From assembly GCF_002849615.1 (NCBI RefSeq), contig NZ_PDNV01000001.1, positions 62,001 to 126,000 of the forward strand: a DNA stretch of 64,000 nt. The letters run 5' to 3'. This document shows positions 38,435 to 48,604 of this stretch, piece after piece. Position 1 is the first letter of the stretch; each line of letters begins with the position of its first letter. The notes under the pieces are model-generated. The model made no database searches and was not told the DNA's origin. It worked only from the letters and a program-made list of their open reading frames with translations. A program made the translations under genes and the position numbers. The stretch is from Pollutimonas nitritireducens (lineage in GTDB: Bacteria > Pseudomonadota > Gammaproteobacteria > Burkholderiales > Burkholderiaceae_B).

Positions 38435-39748
38435 ATGCCGATTAGCCGTTTAAGTACCCTGTCCGACAACTTCGCGCGTACGCTGCGTACGCTGCTGGCC
38501 TTCGACGCCTCGCAAGACGCGTCCATCGAGCGCGCTACTGCCGACATCCTGCTCCACGTGCAGGAACAGGGCGACCAGGCCGTGCTCGAGTACACACAAC
38601 GTTTCGACCGCGTTTCCGCAACCTCGCTTGCCGCCCTGGAAATCGAACGCGGCGAGTGGCTGGCCGCCCTCGATGCCTTGCCGGCCGCCCAGCGCAAGGC
38701 GCTCGAGACCGCGGCGGAGCGTGTGCGTGCCTACCATGCCCACCAGCGCGCGGAAACCTGGACCTATACCGAAGCCGACGGCACCGTGCTGGGTCAGAAA
38801 ATCACGCCCCTGGACCGCGTCGGCCTGTATGTACCGGGCGGCAAGGCGGCCTACCCGTCGTCCGTCCTCATGAACGCCATACCCGCCAAGGTGGCGGGTG
38901 TGTCCGAAGTCATCATGGTCACGCCCACGCCCGACGGCATACGCAATCCCATGGTGCTGGCCGCGGCGGCCATCGGCGGCGTGGACCGCGTGTGGGGCAT
39001 AGGCGGCGCCCAGGCGGTGGGGGCCCTGGCCTACGGCACACAAACGCTGTCGCCGGTCGATAAAATCGTAGGCCCTGGCAACGCCTACGTCGCGGCCGCA
39101 AAGCGGCGGGTATTCGGTACGGTCGGCATCGACATGATCGCCGGCCCGAGCGAAATCCTGATCATTTGCGACGGCACCACGCCTGCCGACTGGATCGCCA
39201 TGGACTTGTTTTCGCAGGCCGAACACGATGAAATGGCCCAGGCCATCCTGCTTAGTCCCAATGCCAGCTACCTGGACGAGGTGCAGGCAGCCATTGCACG
39301 ACTGTTGCCATCCATGCCTCGCGCCGACATCATACGCAGCAGCCTGGCCAACCGGGGCGCCCTCATACTGGTACAAAGCCTGGACGAAGCCTGCGCCATT
39401 GCCAACGACATCGCTCCCGAGCACCTGGAAATTTCCACTGAAAATCCAGAAATATGGGCGGAAAAAATCCGGCATGCCGGCGCCATTTTCCTGGGTCGCT
39501 ACAGTTCCGAAGCCTTGGGCGACTACTGTGCGGGACCCAACCACGTATTGCCTACCTCGCGTACCGCCCGGTTCTCTTCACCGCTGGGCGTGTACGACTT
39601 CCAGAAGCGCTCAAGCCTTATCCATGTGTCCAAGGCCGGCGCTCAAACACTGGGGCAGGTCGCCGCAACGCTGGCCCACGGAGAAGGGCTGCAAGCCCAT
39701 GCCGCCAGCGCCGAATACCGCCTCAATTCCACTGAATCCATTTCCTGA
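38435..39748 (+). CDS. hisD: Histidinol dehydrogenase
   Basis: Zinc enzyme of 437 residues catalysing the last two oxidations from histidinol to histidine. Motifs include [45 protein letters not shown] and the catalytic pair in FSQAEHDE. The ATG at 38435 is preferred to the GTG 9 bases upstream. The gene ends 2 bases before hisB; the aminotransferase gene hisC, often found here, is absent. Confidence 0.95.
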   Translation: MPISRLSTLSDNFARTLRTLLAFDASQDASIERATADILLHVQEQGDQAVLEYTQRFDRVSATSLAALEIERGEWLAALDALPAAQRKALETAAERVRAYHAHQRAETWTYTEADGTVLGQKITPLDRVGLYVPGGKAAYPSSVLMNAIPAKVAGVSEVIMVTPTPDGIRNPMVLAAAAIGGVDRVWGIGGAQAVGALAYGTQTLSPVDKIVGPGNAYVAAAKRRVFGTVGIDMIAGPSEILIICDGTTPADWIAMDLFSQAEHDEMAQAILLSPNASYLDEVQAAIARLLPSMPRADIIRSSLANRGALILVQSLDEACAIANDIAPEHLEISTENPEIWAEKIRHAGAIFLGRYSSEALGDYCAGPNHVLPTSRTARFSSPLGVYDFQKRSSLIHVSKAGAQTLGQVAATLAHGEGLQAHAASAEYRLNSTESIS

Positions 39749-39750
39749 AC

Positions 39751-40338
39751 ATGCGTACTGCCGACATTACCCGCAACACCAACGAAACGCGCGTGCGCGT
39801 TGCCATCAATCTTGACGGCACCGGCCGCCAGACCATCAATACCGGCGTGCCCTTCCTGGACCACATGCTGGACCAGATCGCGCGTCATGGCCTTATCGAC
39901 CTGGACATCCACTGCGACGGCGACACCCATATCGATGATCATCACACGGTGGAAGACGTCGGCATCACGCTGGGTCAGGCCTTTGCGGCCGCTGTGGGCG
40001 ACAAGGCCGGCCTGCGCCGCTATGGCCATTCGTACGTACCGCTGGACGAAGCGCTCTCACGGGTCGTCATCGACTTCTCCGGACGTCCCGGACTGTACTA
40101 CCACATTCCGTTCACCCGTTCGCACATCGGCCGCTTCGATGTCGACTTGGCGCGCGAGTTCTTCCAGGGCTTCGTCAATCATGCGCTGGTCACCGTCCAC
40201 ATCGACAACCTGCGCGGCGAAAATTCGCATCACCAGTGCGAAACCGTATTCAAGGCATTCGGCCGCGCCCTGCGCATGGCCACTGAACTCGATCCACGCA
40301 ATGCCGGCGTGGTGCCCTCGACCAAAGGCGTCCTTTAA
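39751..40338 (+). CDS. hisB: Imidazoleglycerol-phosphate dehydratase
   Basis: Monofunctional HisB of 195 residues with metal-binding histidine motifs in [30 protein letters not shown] and [12 protein letters not shown]. It converts imidazole glycerol phosphate to imidazole acetol phosphate. It lacks the histidinol-phosphatase domain found in enterobacterial HisB, so that step needs a separate enzyme encoded elsewhere. Confidence 0.95.
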   Translation: MRTADITRNTNETRVRVAINLDGTGRQTINTGVPFLDHMLDQIARHGLIDLDIHCDGDTHIDDHHTVEDVGITLGQAFAAAVGDKAGLRRYGHSYVPLDEALSRVVIDFSGRPGLYYHIPFTRSHIGRFDVDLAREFFQGFVNHALVTVHIDNLRGENSHHQCETVFKAFGRALRMATELDPRNAGVVPSTKGVL

Positions 40339-40361
40339 CTTTTCCTGAACGGCTGCTATCC

Positions 40362-41015
40362 GTGAATACTATCGCCATCGTTGACTACGGCATGGGCAAT
40401 TTCCACTCGGTTGCCCGCGCGCTGCAGGCCGCGGCACCGGATGCCGACGTGCGTATCTGCAATCAGGCGCACGACATCGACCAGGCGTCGCGCGTGGTTT
40501 TCCCCGGCCAGGGCGCCATGCCGGACTGCATGCGCACGCTCAACGAGTCGGGCTTGCGCGAGGCCGTCGTCCGCGCCGCGCGCAGCAAGCCTTTGCTGGG
40601 TGTGTGCGTCGGCGAACAAATGCTTTTTACCGAAAGCGAGGAAGGTTATGTGCCATGCCTGGACATCTTTCGCGGCCAGGTCAAGCGCTTTGCCGGCCCC
40701 CAGTACGCCACAGGCGCGCAGGAAAATCAGGAACACGAGTTGCTGAAAATCCCGCATATGGGCTGGAACCGGGTGCAGCACGTAAAAGACCACGCCTTGT
40801 GGGCCGGCATACCCGACAACAGCCATTTCTATTTTGTGCACAGCTACTACGTTGAGCCCGAAGATTCCGACCTCACCGTAGGGGTTAGCCATTACGGTAT
40901 CGGCTTTACGTGTGCCATCGCAGCGGCTAACATTTTCGCCGTACAGTTCCATCCGGAGAAAAGCGCCGAGCACGGCTTGCGCTTATACCGGAATTTCGTC
41001 GACTGGCGGCCCTAA
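40362..41015 (+). CDS. hisH: Imidazole glycerol phosphate synthase, glutamine amidotransferase subunit
   Basis: Class I amidotransferase of 217 residues that supplies ammonia to HisF. The triad is Cys82 in GVCVGEQM and His197/Glu199 in QFHPEKS. VGEQ replaces the commoner LGMQ next to the nucleophile. It starts 23 bases after hisB; the ATP-independent start is a GTG at 40362. Confidence 0.94.
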   Translation: MNTIAIVDYGMGNFHSVARALQAAAPDADVRICNQAHDIDQASRVVFPGQGAMPDCMRTLNESGLREAVVRAARSKPLLGVCVGEQMLFTESEEGYVPCLDIFRGQVKRFAGPQYATGAQENQEHELLKIPHMGWNRVQHVKDHALWAGIPDNSHFYFVHSYYVEPEDSDLTVGVSHYGIGFTCAIAAANIFAVQFHPEKSAEHGLRLYRNFVDWRP

Positions 41016-41066
41016 CGGTCGACCCACCGCCTTTTTCACTATCACTGTTTTTATCGGCTACCCACC

Positions 41067-41810
41067 ATGCTACTCATCCCCGCCATCGACCTGCAAGACG
41101 GGCGTTGTGTTCGCCTTCGCCAAGGTGACCTGGACGACGCAACGATTTTTTCCGACGATCCTTCCGCCATCGCCACGCAATGGATAGACCAGGGCGCCCG
41201 GCGCCTGCATCTGGTCGACCTCAACGGCGCCGTGGCCGGGAAACCCAAGAACGAGCCTGCCATTAAATCGATAATCGCCGCCGTGGGCGGCGACATACCG
41301 GTGCAGATCGGCGGCGGCATTCGCGACCTGGACACCATCGAACGCTACCTCGATGCCGGCATCAGCTATGTCATCATCGGCACGGCTGCCGTGAAAGACC
41401 CCGGATTCCTGCACGATGCCTGCAGTGCTTTTCCGGGCAATATCATCGTTGGCCTGGACGCCCGCGACGGCAAGGTCGCCACCGATGGCTGGAGCAAACT
41501 GACGCGTCACGACGTGCTGGACCTCGCCCGCAAGTTCGAAGACTATGGCTGCGAAGCCATTATCTATACCGATATCGGTCGTGACGGCATGCTCTCCGGC
41601 GTCAATATCGAAGCCACGGTCAAGCTGGCCCGGCATGTGCGCATCCCCATCATTGCATCGGGCGGCGTCACCGACCTGCGCGACATCGAAGCGCTGTGCG
41701 CGGTTGAAGACGAAGGCATAGAGGGCGCCATCCTGGGCCGCAGCCTTTACGAGGGCACGCTCGACTTTGCCGCGGCGCAGGAAATGGCTGACGAGCTCGG
41801 TACAGCATGA
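41067..41810 (+). CDS. hisA: 1-(5-phosphoribosyl)-5-[(5-phosphoribosylamino)methylideneamino]imidazole-4-carboxamide isomerase
   Basis: TIM-barrel isomerase of 247 residues opening PRFAR from ProFAR. The N-terminal catalytic aspartate is in [19 protein letters not shown], and the second half has [13 protein letters not shown] with the catalytic aspartate and phosphate-binding loops GGGIRD and ASGGVTD. It overlaps hisF by 4 bases. Confidence 0.95.
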   Translation: MLLIPAIDLQDGRCVRLRQGDLDDATIFSDDPSAIATQWIDQGARRLHLVDLNGAVAGKPKNEPAIKSIIAAVGGDIPVQIGGGIRDLDTIERYLDAGISYVIIGTAAVKDPGFLHDACSAFPGNIIVGLDARDGKVATDGWSKLTRHDVLDLARKFEDYGCEAIIYTDIGRDGMLSGVNIEATVKLARHVRIPIIASGGVTDLRDIEALCAVEDEGIEGAILGRSLYEGTLDFAAAQEMADELGTA

Positions 41811-42619
41811 TCCAGGCTACCTCGATTGCAGAGATCGACACGGAACTCACCCGCCGCATCATTCCCTGCCTGGATGTCACCGCAGGGCGCGTGGTCAAGG
41901 GTATCAATTTCGTCGACCTGGTCGACGCGGGCGATCCTGTGGAGATTGCCCAACGCTACAACGAACAGGGCGCCGACGAACTCACCTTCCTGGACATCAC
42001 GGCCACCAGCGATGCGCGCGACCTGATCCTGCCCATCATCGAATCGGTGGCCCGTCAGGTGTTCATTCCGCTTACAGTGGGCGGCGGTGTCCGGCAAGTT
42101 GCCGACATCCAGCGCCTGCTCAATGCGGGCGCAGACAAGGTTTCCATCAACAGCGCAGCCATCGCCAACCCGGAACTCATCCAGGCGGCGGCCGATTACC
42201 ACGGTTCCCAGTGCATCGTGGTCGCCATCGATGCGCGCCGTGTATCGGGCGCCAACGAACCAGCCAAGTGGGAAATCTTCACGCATGGCGGGCGCAAGGC
42301 CACCGGTATCGACGTGTTGGAGTGGGCACGCAAGATGGCCGCATACGGCGCCGGCGAAATACTGCTGACCAGCATGGATCGCGACGGCACCAAATCAGGC
42401 TTCGACCTGGAGCTTACCCGCGCCGTTTCCGACGCCGTACCAGTCCCGGTCATCGCATCGGGCGGCGTCGGCAATCTGCGGCATCTGGCCGAAGGCGTCA
42501 CCACAGGGCGGGCCAATGCCGTGCTGGCGGCCAGCATCTTTCACTATGGCGAGTACACCGTGCAGCAAGCCAAGGAATACATGGCGGCGCAGGGCATCAA
42601 GGTGCGGTTGACGCAATGA
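41807..42619 (+). CDS. hisF: Imidazole glycerol phosphate synthase cyclase subunit
   Basis: TIM-barrel cyclase of 270 residues that joins PRFAR and ammonia from HisH. The N-terminal block [19 protein letters not shown] has the catalytic aspartate, and [15 protein letters not shown] holds the second. Both phosphate loops (GGGVRQ and ASGGVGN) are present. About 15 extra residues precede the usual start. It overlaps hisI by 4 bases. Confidence 0.95.
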   Translation: MIQATSIAEIDTELTRRIIPCLDVTAGRVVKGINFVDLVDAGDPVEIAQRYNEQGADELTFLDITATSDARDLILPIIESVARQVFIPLTVGGGVRQVADIQRLLNAGADKVSINSAAIANPELIQAAADYHGSQCIVVAIDARRVSGANEPAKWEIFTHGGRKATGIDVLEWARKMAAYGAGEILLTSMDRDGTKSGFDLELTRAVSDAVPVPVIASGGVGNLRHLAEGVTTGRANAVLAASIFHYGEYTVQQAKEYMAAQGIKVRLTQ

Positions 42620-43020
42620 CAGAACAGCTTCCATGGCTCCAGGACGTGACCTTCGACGACAAAGGCCTGATCCCCGCGATTGCGCAAGACGCCGACACCG
42701 GGACCATTCTGATGGTGGCCTGGATGAATGCCGAATCGCTGACCGAAACGTTTGCCACGGGCCGCGCCGTGTATTGGTCGCGCTCGCGTCAGCGACTGTG
42801 GCGTAAAGGCGAAGAATCGGGTCATGTGCAGCAGGTGCACGAACTGCGACTCGACTGCGATGGCGACGTTCTCTTGTTAAAGGTCAAGCAGGAAGGCGGC
42901 ATTGCCTGCCATACTGGTCGGGAAAGCTGCTTTTTCCGACGTCTTGATGGCGACGCCGGCAACGCCGTCTGGACCATCACCGACCCGGTCCTGAAGAACC
43001 CCGACCTGATCTACAAATGA
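42616..43020 (+). CDS. hisI: Phosphoribosyl-AMP cyclohydrolase
   Basis: Zinc hydrolase of 134 residues that opens the purine ring of PR-AMP. The zinc and magnesium ligands are in [13 protein letters not shown] and the histidine/cysteine motif [12 protein letters not shown]. The N-terminal block [10 protein letters not shown] and [14 protein letters not shown] are standard. It is separate from hisE, which overlaps its stop by 4 bases. Confidence 0.95.
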   Translation: MTEQLPWLQDVTFDDKGLIPAIAQDADTGTILMVAWMNAESLTETFATGRAVYWSRSRQRLWRKGEESGHVQQVHELRLDCDGDVLLLKVKQEGGIACHTGRESCFFRRLDGDAGNAVWTITDPVLKNPDLIYK

Positions 43021-43370
43021 CTCAATCCGACACCGCAACCATCCTGGCCCGTCTGGCCGATACACTGGAATCGCGCCTGCCCCAAAATGGCGGCGACGCT
43101 TCCAGCTCCTACACCGCCAAGCTTCTGGCCCGCGGCCCCGATTCATTCCTGAAGAAAATCGGCGAAGAAGCCACCGAACTGGTCATGGCGGCCAAAGACA
43201 ATACCCCCGAACGCATCATCAGCGAAACCGCCGACCTGTGGTTTCACTGCCTGGTCGCACTGGCCCACTACGGGCTGCGGCCCGAACAGGTCCTTGCCGA
43301 ACTGGCCCGGCGCGAAGGCACATCCGGCCTGGTTGAAAAGGCTGGGCGCAGCGATGCCGGGCACTCCTAG
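43017..43370 (+). CDS. hisE: Phosphoribosyl-ATP pyrophosphatase
   Basis: MazG-fold hydrolase of 117 residues removing pyrophosphate from PR-ATP. The metal-binding block is [16 protein letters not shown] and the following [13 protein letters not shown]. It overlaps hisI by 4 bases and is the last his gene in the run. Confidence 0.94.
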   Translation: MTQSDTATILARLADTLESRLPQNGGDASSSYTAKLLARGPDSFLKKIGEEATELVMAAKDNTPERIISETADLWFHCLVALAHYGLRPEQVLAELARREGTSGLVEKAGRSDAGHS

Positions 43371-43452
43371 ACCGGCCATCTTTTAAACCGGTCGTCCAAG
43401 TCGAATACGCCGCGGCCCCGACTTGCCCACATTAATCACTACGAGAACTTCA

Positions 43453-43821
43453 ATGAGCGAGAACTGTCTATTCTGCAAAATAGCCAAGGGCGCTATTCCA
43501 TCCAAAAAGGTTTATGAAGACGAAGATTTCTTCGCTTTTCACGACATAAATCCTGCGGCTCCCGTACACTTGCTACTTATACCCAAACGCCATATCGTAT
43601 CCATGCAGGACGTCCAGGCAGACGATGCCCCGTGGCTGGGCAAGATGATGACCCTGGCGCCCAGGCTCGCGGCCGAGAACGGCTGCCGACCTGGCGCGCA
43701 AGGCGGCTTCAGGGTGGTGGTAAACACAGGATCCGACGGCGGGCAGGAAATTGCCCACCTGCATTTTCATATCATAGGGGGCGAACGCCCCTGGCAACAC
43801 CGTGCGGCCCCCGCCGCATAA
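43453..43821 (+). CDS. HIT-family nucleotide hydrolase (HinT-like)
   Basis: Protein of 122 residues with the histidine triad HLHFHII near the C-terminus and the N-terminal CLFCKIAKGAIPSKKVYED zinc-type block. HinT-type enzymes hydrolyse adenosine phosphoramidates. The ATG at 43453 fits the family N-terminus. It lies between hisE and tatA, as in many Betaproteobacteria. Confidence 0.94.
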   Translation: MSENCLFCKIAKGAIPSKKVYEDEDFFAFHDINPAAPVHLLLIPKRHIVSMQDVQADDAPWLGKMMTLAPRLAAENGCRPGAQGGFRVVVNTGSDGGQEIAHLHFHIIGGERPWQHRAAPAA

Positions 43822-43833
43822 CCGGAGATCATC

Positions 43834-44064
43834 ATGGGTAGTTTCAGCATTTGGCACTGGCTTATCGTCCTCGTTATCGTTGCGCTTATCTTCGGCACGA
43901 AGAAGCTGCGTAATATGGGCGAAGACCTCGGCGGTGCCGTCAAAGGGTTCAAGAAAGGCGTTGCCGACGTCAAAGACGACAAGACGCCCGACTCCGTTAC
44001 GCAACAGCGCATGAAAAACGACGAGACAATCGACGTACACGCCAAAGAAAAAACTGACGTATAA
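43834..44064 (+). CDS. tatA: Sec-independent translocase subunit TatA
   Basis: Pore-forming component of the twin-arginine export system, 76 residues. One N-terminal membrane helix ([14 protein letters not shown]) is followed by the conserved [20 protein letters not shown] amphipathic helix and a charged tail. It begins 12 bases after the HIT gene and leads tatB and tatC. Confidence 0.95.
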   Translation: MGSFSIWHWLIVLVIVALIFGTKKLRNMGEDLGGAVKGFKKGVADVKDDKTPDSVTQQRMKNDETIDVHAKEKTDV

Positions 44065-44067
44065 GCC

Positions 44068-44517
44068 ATGTTTGATGTCAGCTTCAGTGAACTGCTGCTT
44101 ATCGGCGTCATCGCGCTTATCGTCATCGGACCCGAACGCCTGCCCAAGGTAGCCCGCACCCTCGGCCACCTGGTAGGCCGGGCCCAGCGCTACGTGTCCG
44201 ATGTCAAAACCGATATTCAACGTGAAATCAACCTTGACGAACTAACCAGTTTGAAAGGCCAGATGGACGACGCCGCGAAATCGGTCAAAGAATCCATGGA
44301 AGATGCCAGCGAAAGCCTGCGCAAGCCGCTGGGCGAAGCACAGCAAGCACTGAAAGACGCCTCGGCGTCTGTCGACGCCCTGGTCAAGGATACCAAGGCC
44401 GATATCGACGCCCCGGCCATCGCCGGCCCGGTCGATACGGCTACCCTGCCCTTGCCCGGAATCGGACAAGCAGAACCCACGCCAGTCAATACGCCTGCCC
44501 CGGAGACGCGCACGTGA
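44068..44517 (+). CDS. tatB: Sec-independent translocase subunit TatB
   Basis: Substrate-receptor partner of TatC, 149 residues, with the N-terminal helix MFDVSFSELLLIGVIALIVI and the conserved GPERLPKVARTLG hinge, followed by a long helical and then Pro/Thr-rich tail. It overlaps tatC by 4 bases. Confidence 0.95.
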   Translation: MFDVSFSELLLIGVIALIVIGPERLPKVARTLGHLVGRAQRYVSDVKTDIQREINLDELTSLKGQMDDAAKSVKESMEDASESLRKPLGEAQQALKDASASVDALVKDTKADIDAPAIAGPVDTATLPLPGIGQAEPTPVNTPAPETRT

Positions 44518-45296
44518 CCCAAGACGCCTCCACGCAAGACACCTTCATTTCACACCTTGTCGAGCTGCGAACACGCCTGCTGCGGGCCGTGGTTGCCGTC
44601 ATCCTGGTGTTTATCGTGCTGTTCATCTACCCCGGGCCGTCGGCCATCTACGATGTGCTGGCGCAGCCCATGCTGTCCTCGTTGCCGGAAGGCACCCGCA
44701 TGATCGCCACAGGAGTCATTACGCCTTTCATGGTGCCAGTCAAGGTCACCATGATGGCGGCCTTCGTCCTGGCCCTGCCTGTCGTGCTGTACCAGGCCTG
44801 GGCCTTCGTGGCGCCGGGCCTGTACAAGCACGAGCAACGGCTAGCCCTGCCCCTTATCGCCTCCAGCACACTGCTCTTCATCCTGGGCATGGCGTTCTGT
44901 TACTTCGTGGTGTTCCGCACGGTATTTCAATTCATCGCCGGCTTCGCTCCCCAGTCCATTACACCCGCGCCAGACATCGAAGCCTATGTCAGTTTCGTCA
45001 TGACGATGTTCCTGGCATTCGGCGTAACGTTCGAGGTGCCCATCGCCGTTGTTCTGCTGGTGAAAAGCGGCATGGTCACCGTGCAGAAACTCAGGGCGGC
45101 GCGCGGCTATGTGGTGGTGGGCGCATTCGTCATTGCCGCCGTCGTGACCCCTCCCGACGTACTCAGCCAGTTCATGTTGGCCGTGCCCTTGTGCCTGCTG
45201 TACGAACTTGGAATTTTGGTGGCCAGCACCCTGAAGAAGCGGGAAGCGTCAACCCTGAGCAGCGAAGACGAAATCGCCACCCACCACGAGCCGTAA
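44514..45296 (+). CDS. tatC: Sec-independent translocase subunit TatC
   Basis: Six-span membrane receptor for twin-arginine signal peptides, 260 residues. It contains the N-terminal SHLVELRTRLLRA motif with the signal-binding glutamate, VLYQAWAFVAPGLYKHEQR and the late loop VVTPPDVLSQFMLAVPL. It begins at a GTG overlapping tatB and converges on the DegS-like gene. The Rieske protein 2.5 kb downstream is a likely client. Confidence 0.95.
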   Translation: MTQDASTQDTFISHLVELRTRLLRAVVAVILVFIVLFIYPGPSAIYDVLAQPMLSSLPEGTRMIATGVITPFMVPVKVTMMAAFVLALPVVLYQAWAFVAPGLYKHEQRLALPLIASSTLLFILGMAFCYFVVFRTVFQFIAGFAPQSITPAPDIEAYVSFVMTMFLAFGVTFEVPIAVVLLVKSGMVTVQKLRAARGYVVVGAFVIAAVVTPPDVLSQFMLAVPLCLLYELGILVASTLKKREASTLSSEDEIATHHEP

Positions 45297-45319
45297 AAAG
45301 TTTCTATGCGATCCGCAGG

Positions 45320-46468
45320 TCAAGGCTTGCGGATCCGGGGACGCGAACCCACCTCCACGGTCGCCTCACGCTTCTTGCCATCGCGCATGAACAGCAAGCT
45401 GACCTCTTCGCGAGGCGCCAGTGGCGCAATCTGGTTCAGGAAGCCGATGGAATCGTAGACTTCCTGGCCATTTATCTTCAAGACGATATCACCCACCCTC
45501 AAGCCCGCACGCCAGGCAGGTCCATTCCTGAGGACGCTGGCAATGATCACACCAGCTTCGCTATCCAGGCCGAATGCCTGCGCAAGATCCGGCGTGATGT
45601 CCTGAGGCTCCACACCCAGCCAACCGCGCGTCACCGTCCCCGTCTCGATGATCTGGTCCATGATGATATGTGCCGCCTGGGCCGGAATCGCGAACCCTAT
45701 GCCCAGCGAACCGCCCGTTTCGGAATAGATGGCCGTATTTATGCCGACCAGCCGGCCGGTGGTATCGATAAGCGCGCCGCCCGAATTGCCCGGATTGATG
45801 GCGGCATCGGTCTGGATGAAATTTTCGTAGATATTGATGCCGAGCCGATTGCGCCCCAGGGCCGACACAATGCCCATGGTGGTTGTCTGCCCAACGCCAA
45901 AGGGATTCCCTATGGCCAGCACGACATCGCCGATGCGCACTTGATGGTCGCCGTTGAAGGCAATGGCCGATAATTTCGGCAGGTTTATCTTCAGAACCGC
46001 CAGATCGCTTTCCGGATCCGCACCCACCAATTCCGCAGGGGCCTGACGTCCGTCGCTAAGACCTACGTCGATGGCGTCGGCGGCTTCGATGACGTGATAA
46101 TTCGTCAGGATATAGCCATCGCTGCGCACGACAACGCCAGAGCCCAGCGAGGTAGCCTCTTTGCGCCGGATGAATCCCGGCATGTCGCGAAAGTAGCGCT
46201 TGAGCTCCGGGTCGCTGGGTAGCGGCACCACGGGCACATTGATATGCTTGCTGGTGTACACATTGACCACCGCCGGTGTGGCAACGGCCACGGCGTTGGC
46301 ATACGACACTTCGGCGCCACGCGATGTGTCCACCGCGGGCACCGGCGACACGGGCGTAGCAAGCTGTGGCGACGATCGCAGCCAATCCGGGCGCAAGGTT
46401 GCCACGATGAATAAAATACCCAGGCATACCGTTACGGTTTGGGCGAAAAGCAACCACAATCGACGCAT
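45320..46468 (-). CDS. Membrane-anchored DegS-like trypsin/PDZ protease
   Basis: HtrA-family serine protease, 382 residues, anchored by an N-terminal helix (residues about 5-24) and acting in the periplasm. The triad is His125 (TNYHVIE), Asp155 (ESDLAVLK) and Ser229 (NPGNSGGAL). One PDZ domain follows (RGWLGVEPQDI to LKINGQEVYDS). The single PDZ domain and anchor match DegS rather than DegP/DegQ. The ATG at 46468 fits the signal-anchor; earlier codons extend into the divergent Nif3 gene's leader. No rpoE/rse gene is nearby. Confidence 0.9.
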   Translation of the reverse strand: MRRLWLLFAQTVTVCLGILFIVATLRPDWLRSSPQLATPVSPVPAVDTSRGAEVSYANAVAVATPAVVNVYTSKHINVPVVPLPSDPELKRYFRDMPGFIRRKEATSLGSGVVVRSDGYILTNYHVIEAADAIDVGLSDGRQAPAELVGADPESDLAVLKINLPKLSAIAFNGDHQVRIGDVVLAIGNPFGVGQTTTMGIVSALGRNRLGINIYENFIQTDAAINPGNSGGALIDTTGRLVGINTAIYSETGGSLGIGFAIPAQAAHIIMDQIIETGTVTRGWLGVEPQDITPDLAQAFGLDSEAGVIIASVLRNGPAWRAGLRVGDIVLKINGQEVYDSIGFLNQIAPLAPREEVSLLFMRDGKKREATVEVGSRPRIRKP

Positions 46469-46495
46469 AAGGCTATAAGGGAAAAAAGACGAGCA

Positions 46496-47272
46496 ATGAA
46501 ACAGGTATCCACACACCAACTGGCTAACTGGCTTGATGCCACTTTACAGGTCCATCGCTTCAAGGACTACTGCCCCAATGGGCTGCAAGTCGAAGGAAAA
46601 ACTTCGATCCGTCACATTATCACCGGAGTCACGGCCTCGCAGGCCCTGCTGGAGGCCGCCGTGGCGCGCAACGCCGACGCCGTGCTGGTCCATCACGGAT
46701 GGTTCTGGAAGAACGAAAATCCTTGTATACGCGGACCGAAACGCAAACGTCTGGCGCTGGCGCTGCACCACGATCTCAACGTATTTGCTTACCATTTGCC
46801 CCTGGATGCTCACGTTTCCCTGGGCAACAACGCCCAATTGGCGCGTGTCCTGGGCTTTACACCGGACCGGGACAGCGACGGCGCGCCGATGACCTGCGGA
46901 CCCGATGGCGTGGTTTGGCTGGGGCGTTGCGACCCGCCGATGATGCTGCAGGAATTGGGCGACAGCATTTGCAATAGCTTACAACGCCGTCCGCTCGTTG
47001 TCGGTAATACGCAACAGCGTATCGCGCGTATTGCCTGGTGTACAGGCGGCGCCCAGGGCATGTTCGAGGCCGCCGTGACCGCCGGCGTGGATGCCTACCT
47101 GACCGGCGAAGCGTCCGAACCAACGTTCCACCTGGCCCGGGAAACCGGCACAGCCTTCATCGGAGCCGGCCACCACGCCACCGAACGCTATGGCGTCCAG
47201 GCGCTGGGCGCCGCCATCGCACACGAATTCGGTGTCAAGGTGGAGTTCATCGACGTCGACAACCCCATATAA
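46496..47272 (+). CDS. Nif3-like (YbgI-type) dinuclear metal centre protein
   Basis: Protein of 258 residues of the NIF3 family. The N-terminal part has FKDYCPNGLQVEGK and VLVHHGWFWKNE, with histidines that bind the dimetal centre. The C-terminal part has YLTGEASEPTFHLARE and GAGHHATERYGVQALG. Proposed roles include GTP cyclohydrolase I-like activity, but the cellular function is unsettled. It is divergent from the DegS-like gene with only 27 bases between. Confidence 0.92.
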   Translation: MKQVSTHQLANWLDATLQVHRFKDYCPNGLQVEGKTSIRHIITGVTASQALLEAAVARNADAVLVHHGWFWKNENPCIRGPKRKRLALALHHDLNVFAYHLPLDAHVSLGNNAQLARVLGFTPDRDSDGAPMTCGPDGVVWLGRCDPPMMLQELGDSICNSLQRRPLVVGNTQQRIARIAWCTGGAQGMFEAAVTAGVDAYLTGEASEPTFHLARETGTAFIGAGHHATERYGVQALGAAIAHEFGVKVEFIDVDNPI

Positions 47273-47300
47273 AACCGGCCTGCCCGTCGTTACCGTGTGC

Positions 47301-47750
47301 CTACCGCTTCAAGGAGTCGCGGATTTCACGCAGCAACACGACTTCTTCCGCCGGTGCCGGCGGGATGGCCGCTTCTTCCCGGATGACGCGCTTGCGTGCC
47401 GAGTTGATGGCCTTGACCAGGCAAAACACGACAAAAGCCAGCAGAATGAAATTTATGAGGATGGTGACGAAATTTCCCCACGCCAGTATGACTGCGCCAG
47501 CTTCGGCGAGTGCGTCGTAGGTTCGTGGACCGGTGTAGTTCGCTGGCGCGCGCAAGACCCAGAATTGATTGGCGAAATCGACCTGGCCGCCGAGTATGAA
47601 GGAAATCACCGGCATGATGACGTCCTTGACCAGGGAATCAATGATTTTGCTGAAAGCCGCGCCGATTATGACACCGACCGCGAGATCGATCATGTTGCCC
47701 TTGACTGCGAACTCTTGAAATTCCTGCAGGAAACCGCGTGCCTTGCTCAT
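47301..47750 (-). CDS. mscL: Large-conductance mechanosensitive channel MscL
   Basis: Pentameric osmotic safety valve, 149 residues. It contains the N-terminal amphipathic helix with [22 protein letters not shown]1 with [20 protein letters not shown] and TM2 ([20 protein letters not shown]), and ends in a charged cytoplasmic helix. The ATG at 47750 begins MSKARGFL. It converges on the Nif3 gene and is divergent from petA. Confidence 0.95.
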   Translation of the reverse strand: MSKARGFLQEFQEFAVKGNMIDLAVGVIIGAAFSKIIDSLVKDVIMPVISFILGGQVDFANQFWVLRAPANYTGPRTYDALAEAGAVILAWGNFVTILINFILLAFVVFCLVKAINSARKRVIREEAAIPPAPAEEVVLLREIRDSLKR

Positions 47751-47874
47751 GTCTTGCCCCCTTGAAAATTCCACCCCCGATCAGGCTAACGCTATAATAC
47801 GCGGCAAATGCGATAGTACACAGCTGAAAACAGTAAATGGTATGCCCTGGAAGGGCATGAATAAGGATACTAGA

Positions 47875-48525
47875 ATGAGTCAGATTACGACACAGCTCGA
47901 TGATTCCCCAGCGGTTGATCCCAATCTTCCGCCCGATCCATCGCGCCGTTTCTGGGTAGCTTCGGCCTGTGCCGTCGGCGGTGTGGCTGGCGTTGCCACG
48001 GCAGTGCCTTTTGTCAGTTCCTTTGCGCCGTCCGAGAAAGCCCGCGCGGCAGGAGCCCCCGTCGAGGTCAACGTCTCCGACATCGCGCCCGGCGAAATGC
48101 GTACGGTCGAATGGCGCGGCAAACCGGTCTGGATCATGCACCGCACCGAAGCTCAGCTAAAAGGCCTGGTCAGCGACAAGCACGAAGCCGAACTGGCCGA
48201 CCCCGATTCCAATCGCCCCGGCTATACGCCGGAGTACGCAAAAAATGATTACCGCTCACGCAAGCCCGAACTCTTTGTTTGCGTCGGCATCTGCACCCAC
48301 CTCGGGTGCTCGCCATCGCCGGTATTCGCTACCGGCGCACAGCCAGGCTTGCCTTCCGATTGGGCAGGCGGGTACTTTTGCCCTTGCCACGGTTCCTACT
48401 TCGATCTGGCCGGCCGCGTTTACGCCAACAAGCCCGCGCCCGACAACCTCGAGGTTCCGCCACACACGTTTTCGGCCGACGGTAGCACCCTCACCATTGG
48501 TGTCGACGAAAACAACAAGGGCTGA
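47875..48525 (+). CDS. petA: Ubiquinol-cytochrome c reductase iron-sulfur subunit (Rieske)
   Basis: Rieske subunit of the bc1 complex, 216 residues. The 2Fe-2S ligands are in CTHLGC and CPCHGS. The N-terminus has a twin-arginine motif (SRRFWVA) before the membrane helix, as in other Tat-exported Rieske proteins, and the tat operon is close upstream. The ATG at 47875 has AAGGA 7 bases upstream, preceded by a 6-bp hairpin (47842-47858). A TATAAT at 47793 has no good -35 partner. First gene of petABC. Confidence 0.95.
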   Translation: MSQITTQLDDSPAVDPNLPPDPSRRFWVASACAVGGVAGVATAVPFVSSFAPSEKARAAGAPVEVNVSDIAPGEMRTVEWRGKPVWIMHRTEAQLKGLVSDKHEAELADPDSNRPGYTPEYAKNDYRSRKPELFVCVGICTHLGCSPSPVFATGAQPGLPSDWAGGYFCPCHGSYFDLAGRVYANKPAPDNLEVPPHTFSADGSTLTIGVDENNKG

Positions 48526-48604
48526 TGCCCGGGATCGGGGCGCGCACCTGCCCCGAACACTGAACCCGTTACACGCTTCGTAAGATAGAAAAGGAGCCGT
48601 TTTC

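Noticed and set aside
39740-39760. Frameshifted or truncated hisC between hisD and hisB
   Set aside because: Only 2 bases separate the genes, so no remnant exists; hisC is simply absent at this position.
45310-45335. GATCCGCA/TGCGGATC inverted repeat as a bidirectional terminator between tatC and the DegS-like gene
   Set aside because: It overlaps the DegS-like stop codon region, has a 10-base loop, and the nearest T-tract on the minus strand is about 12 bases away.
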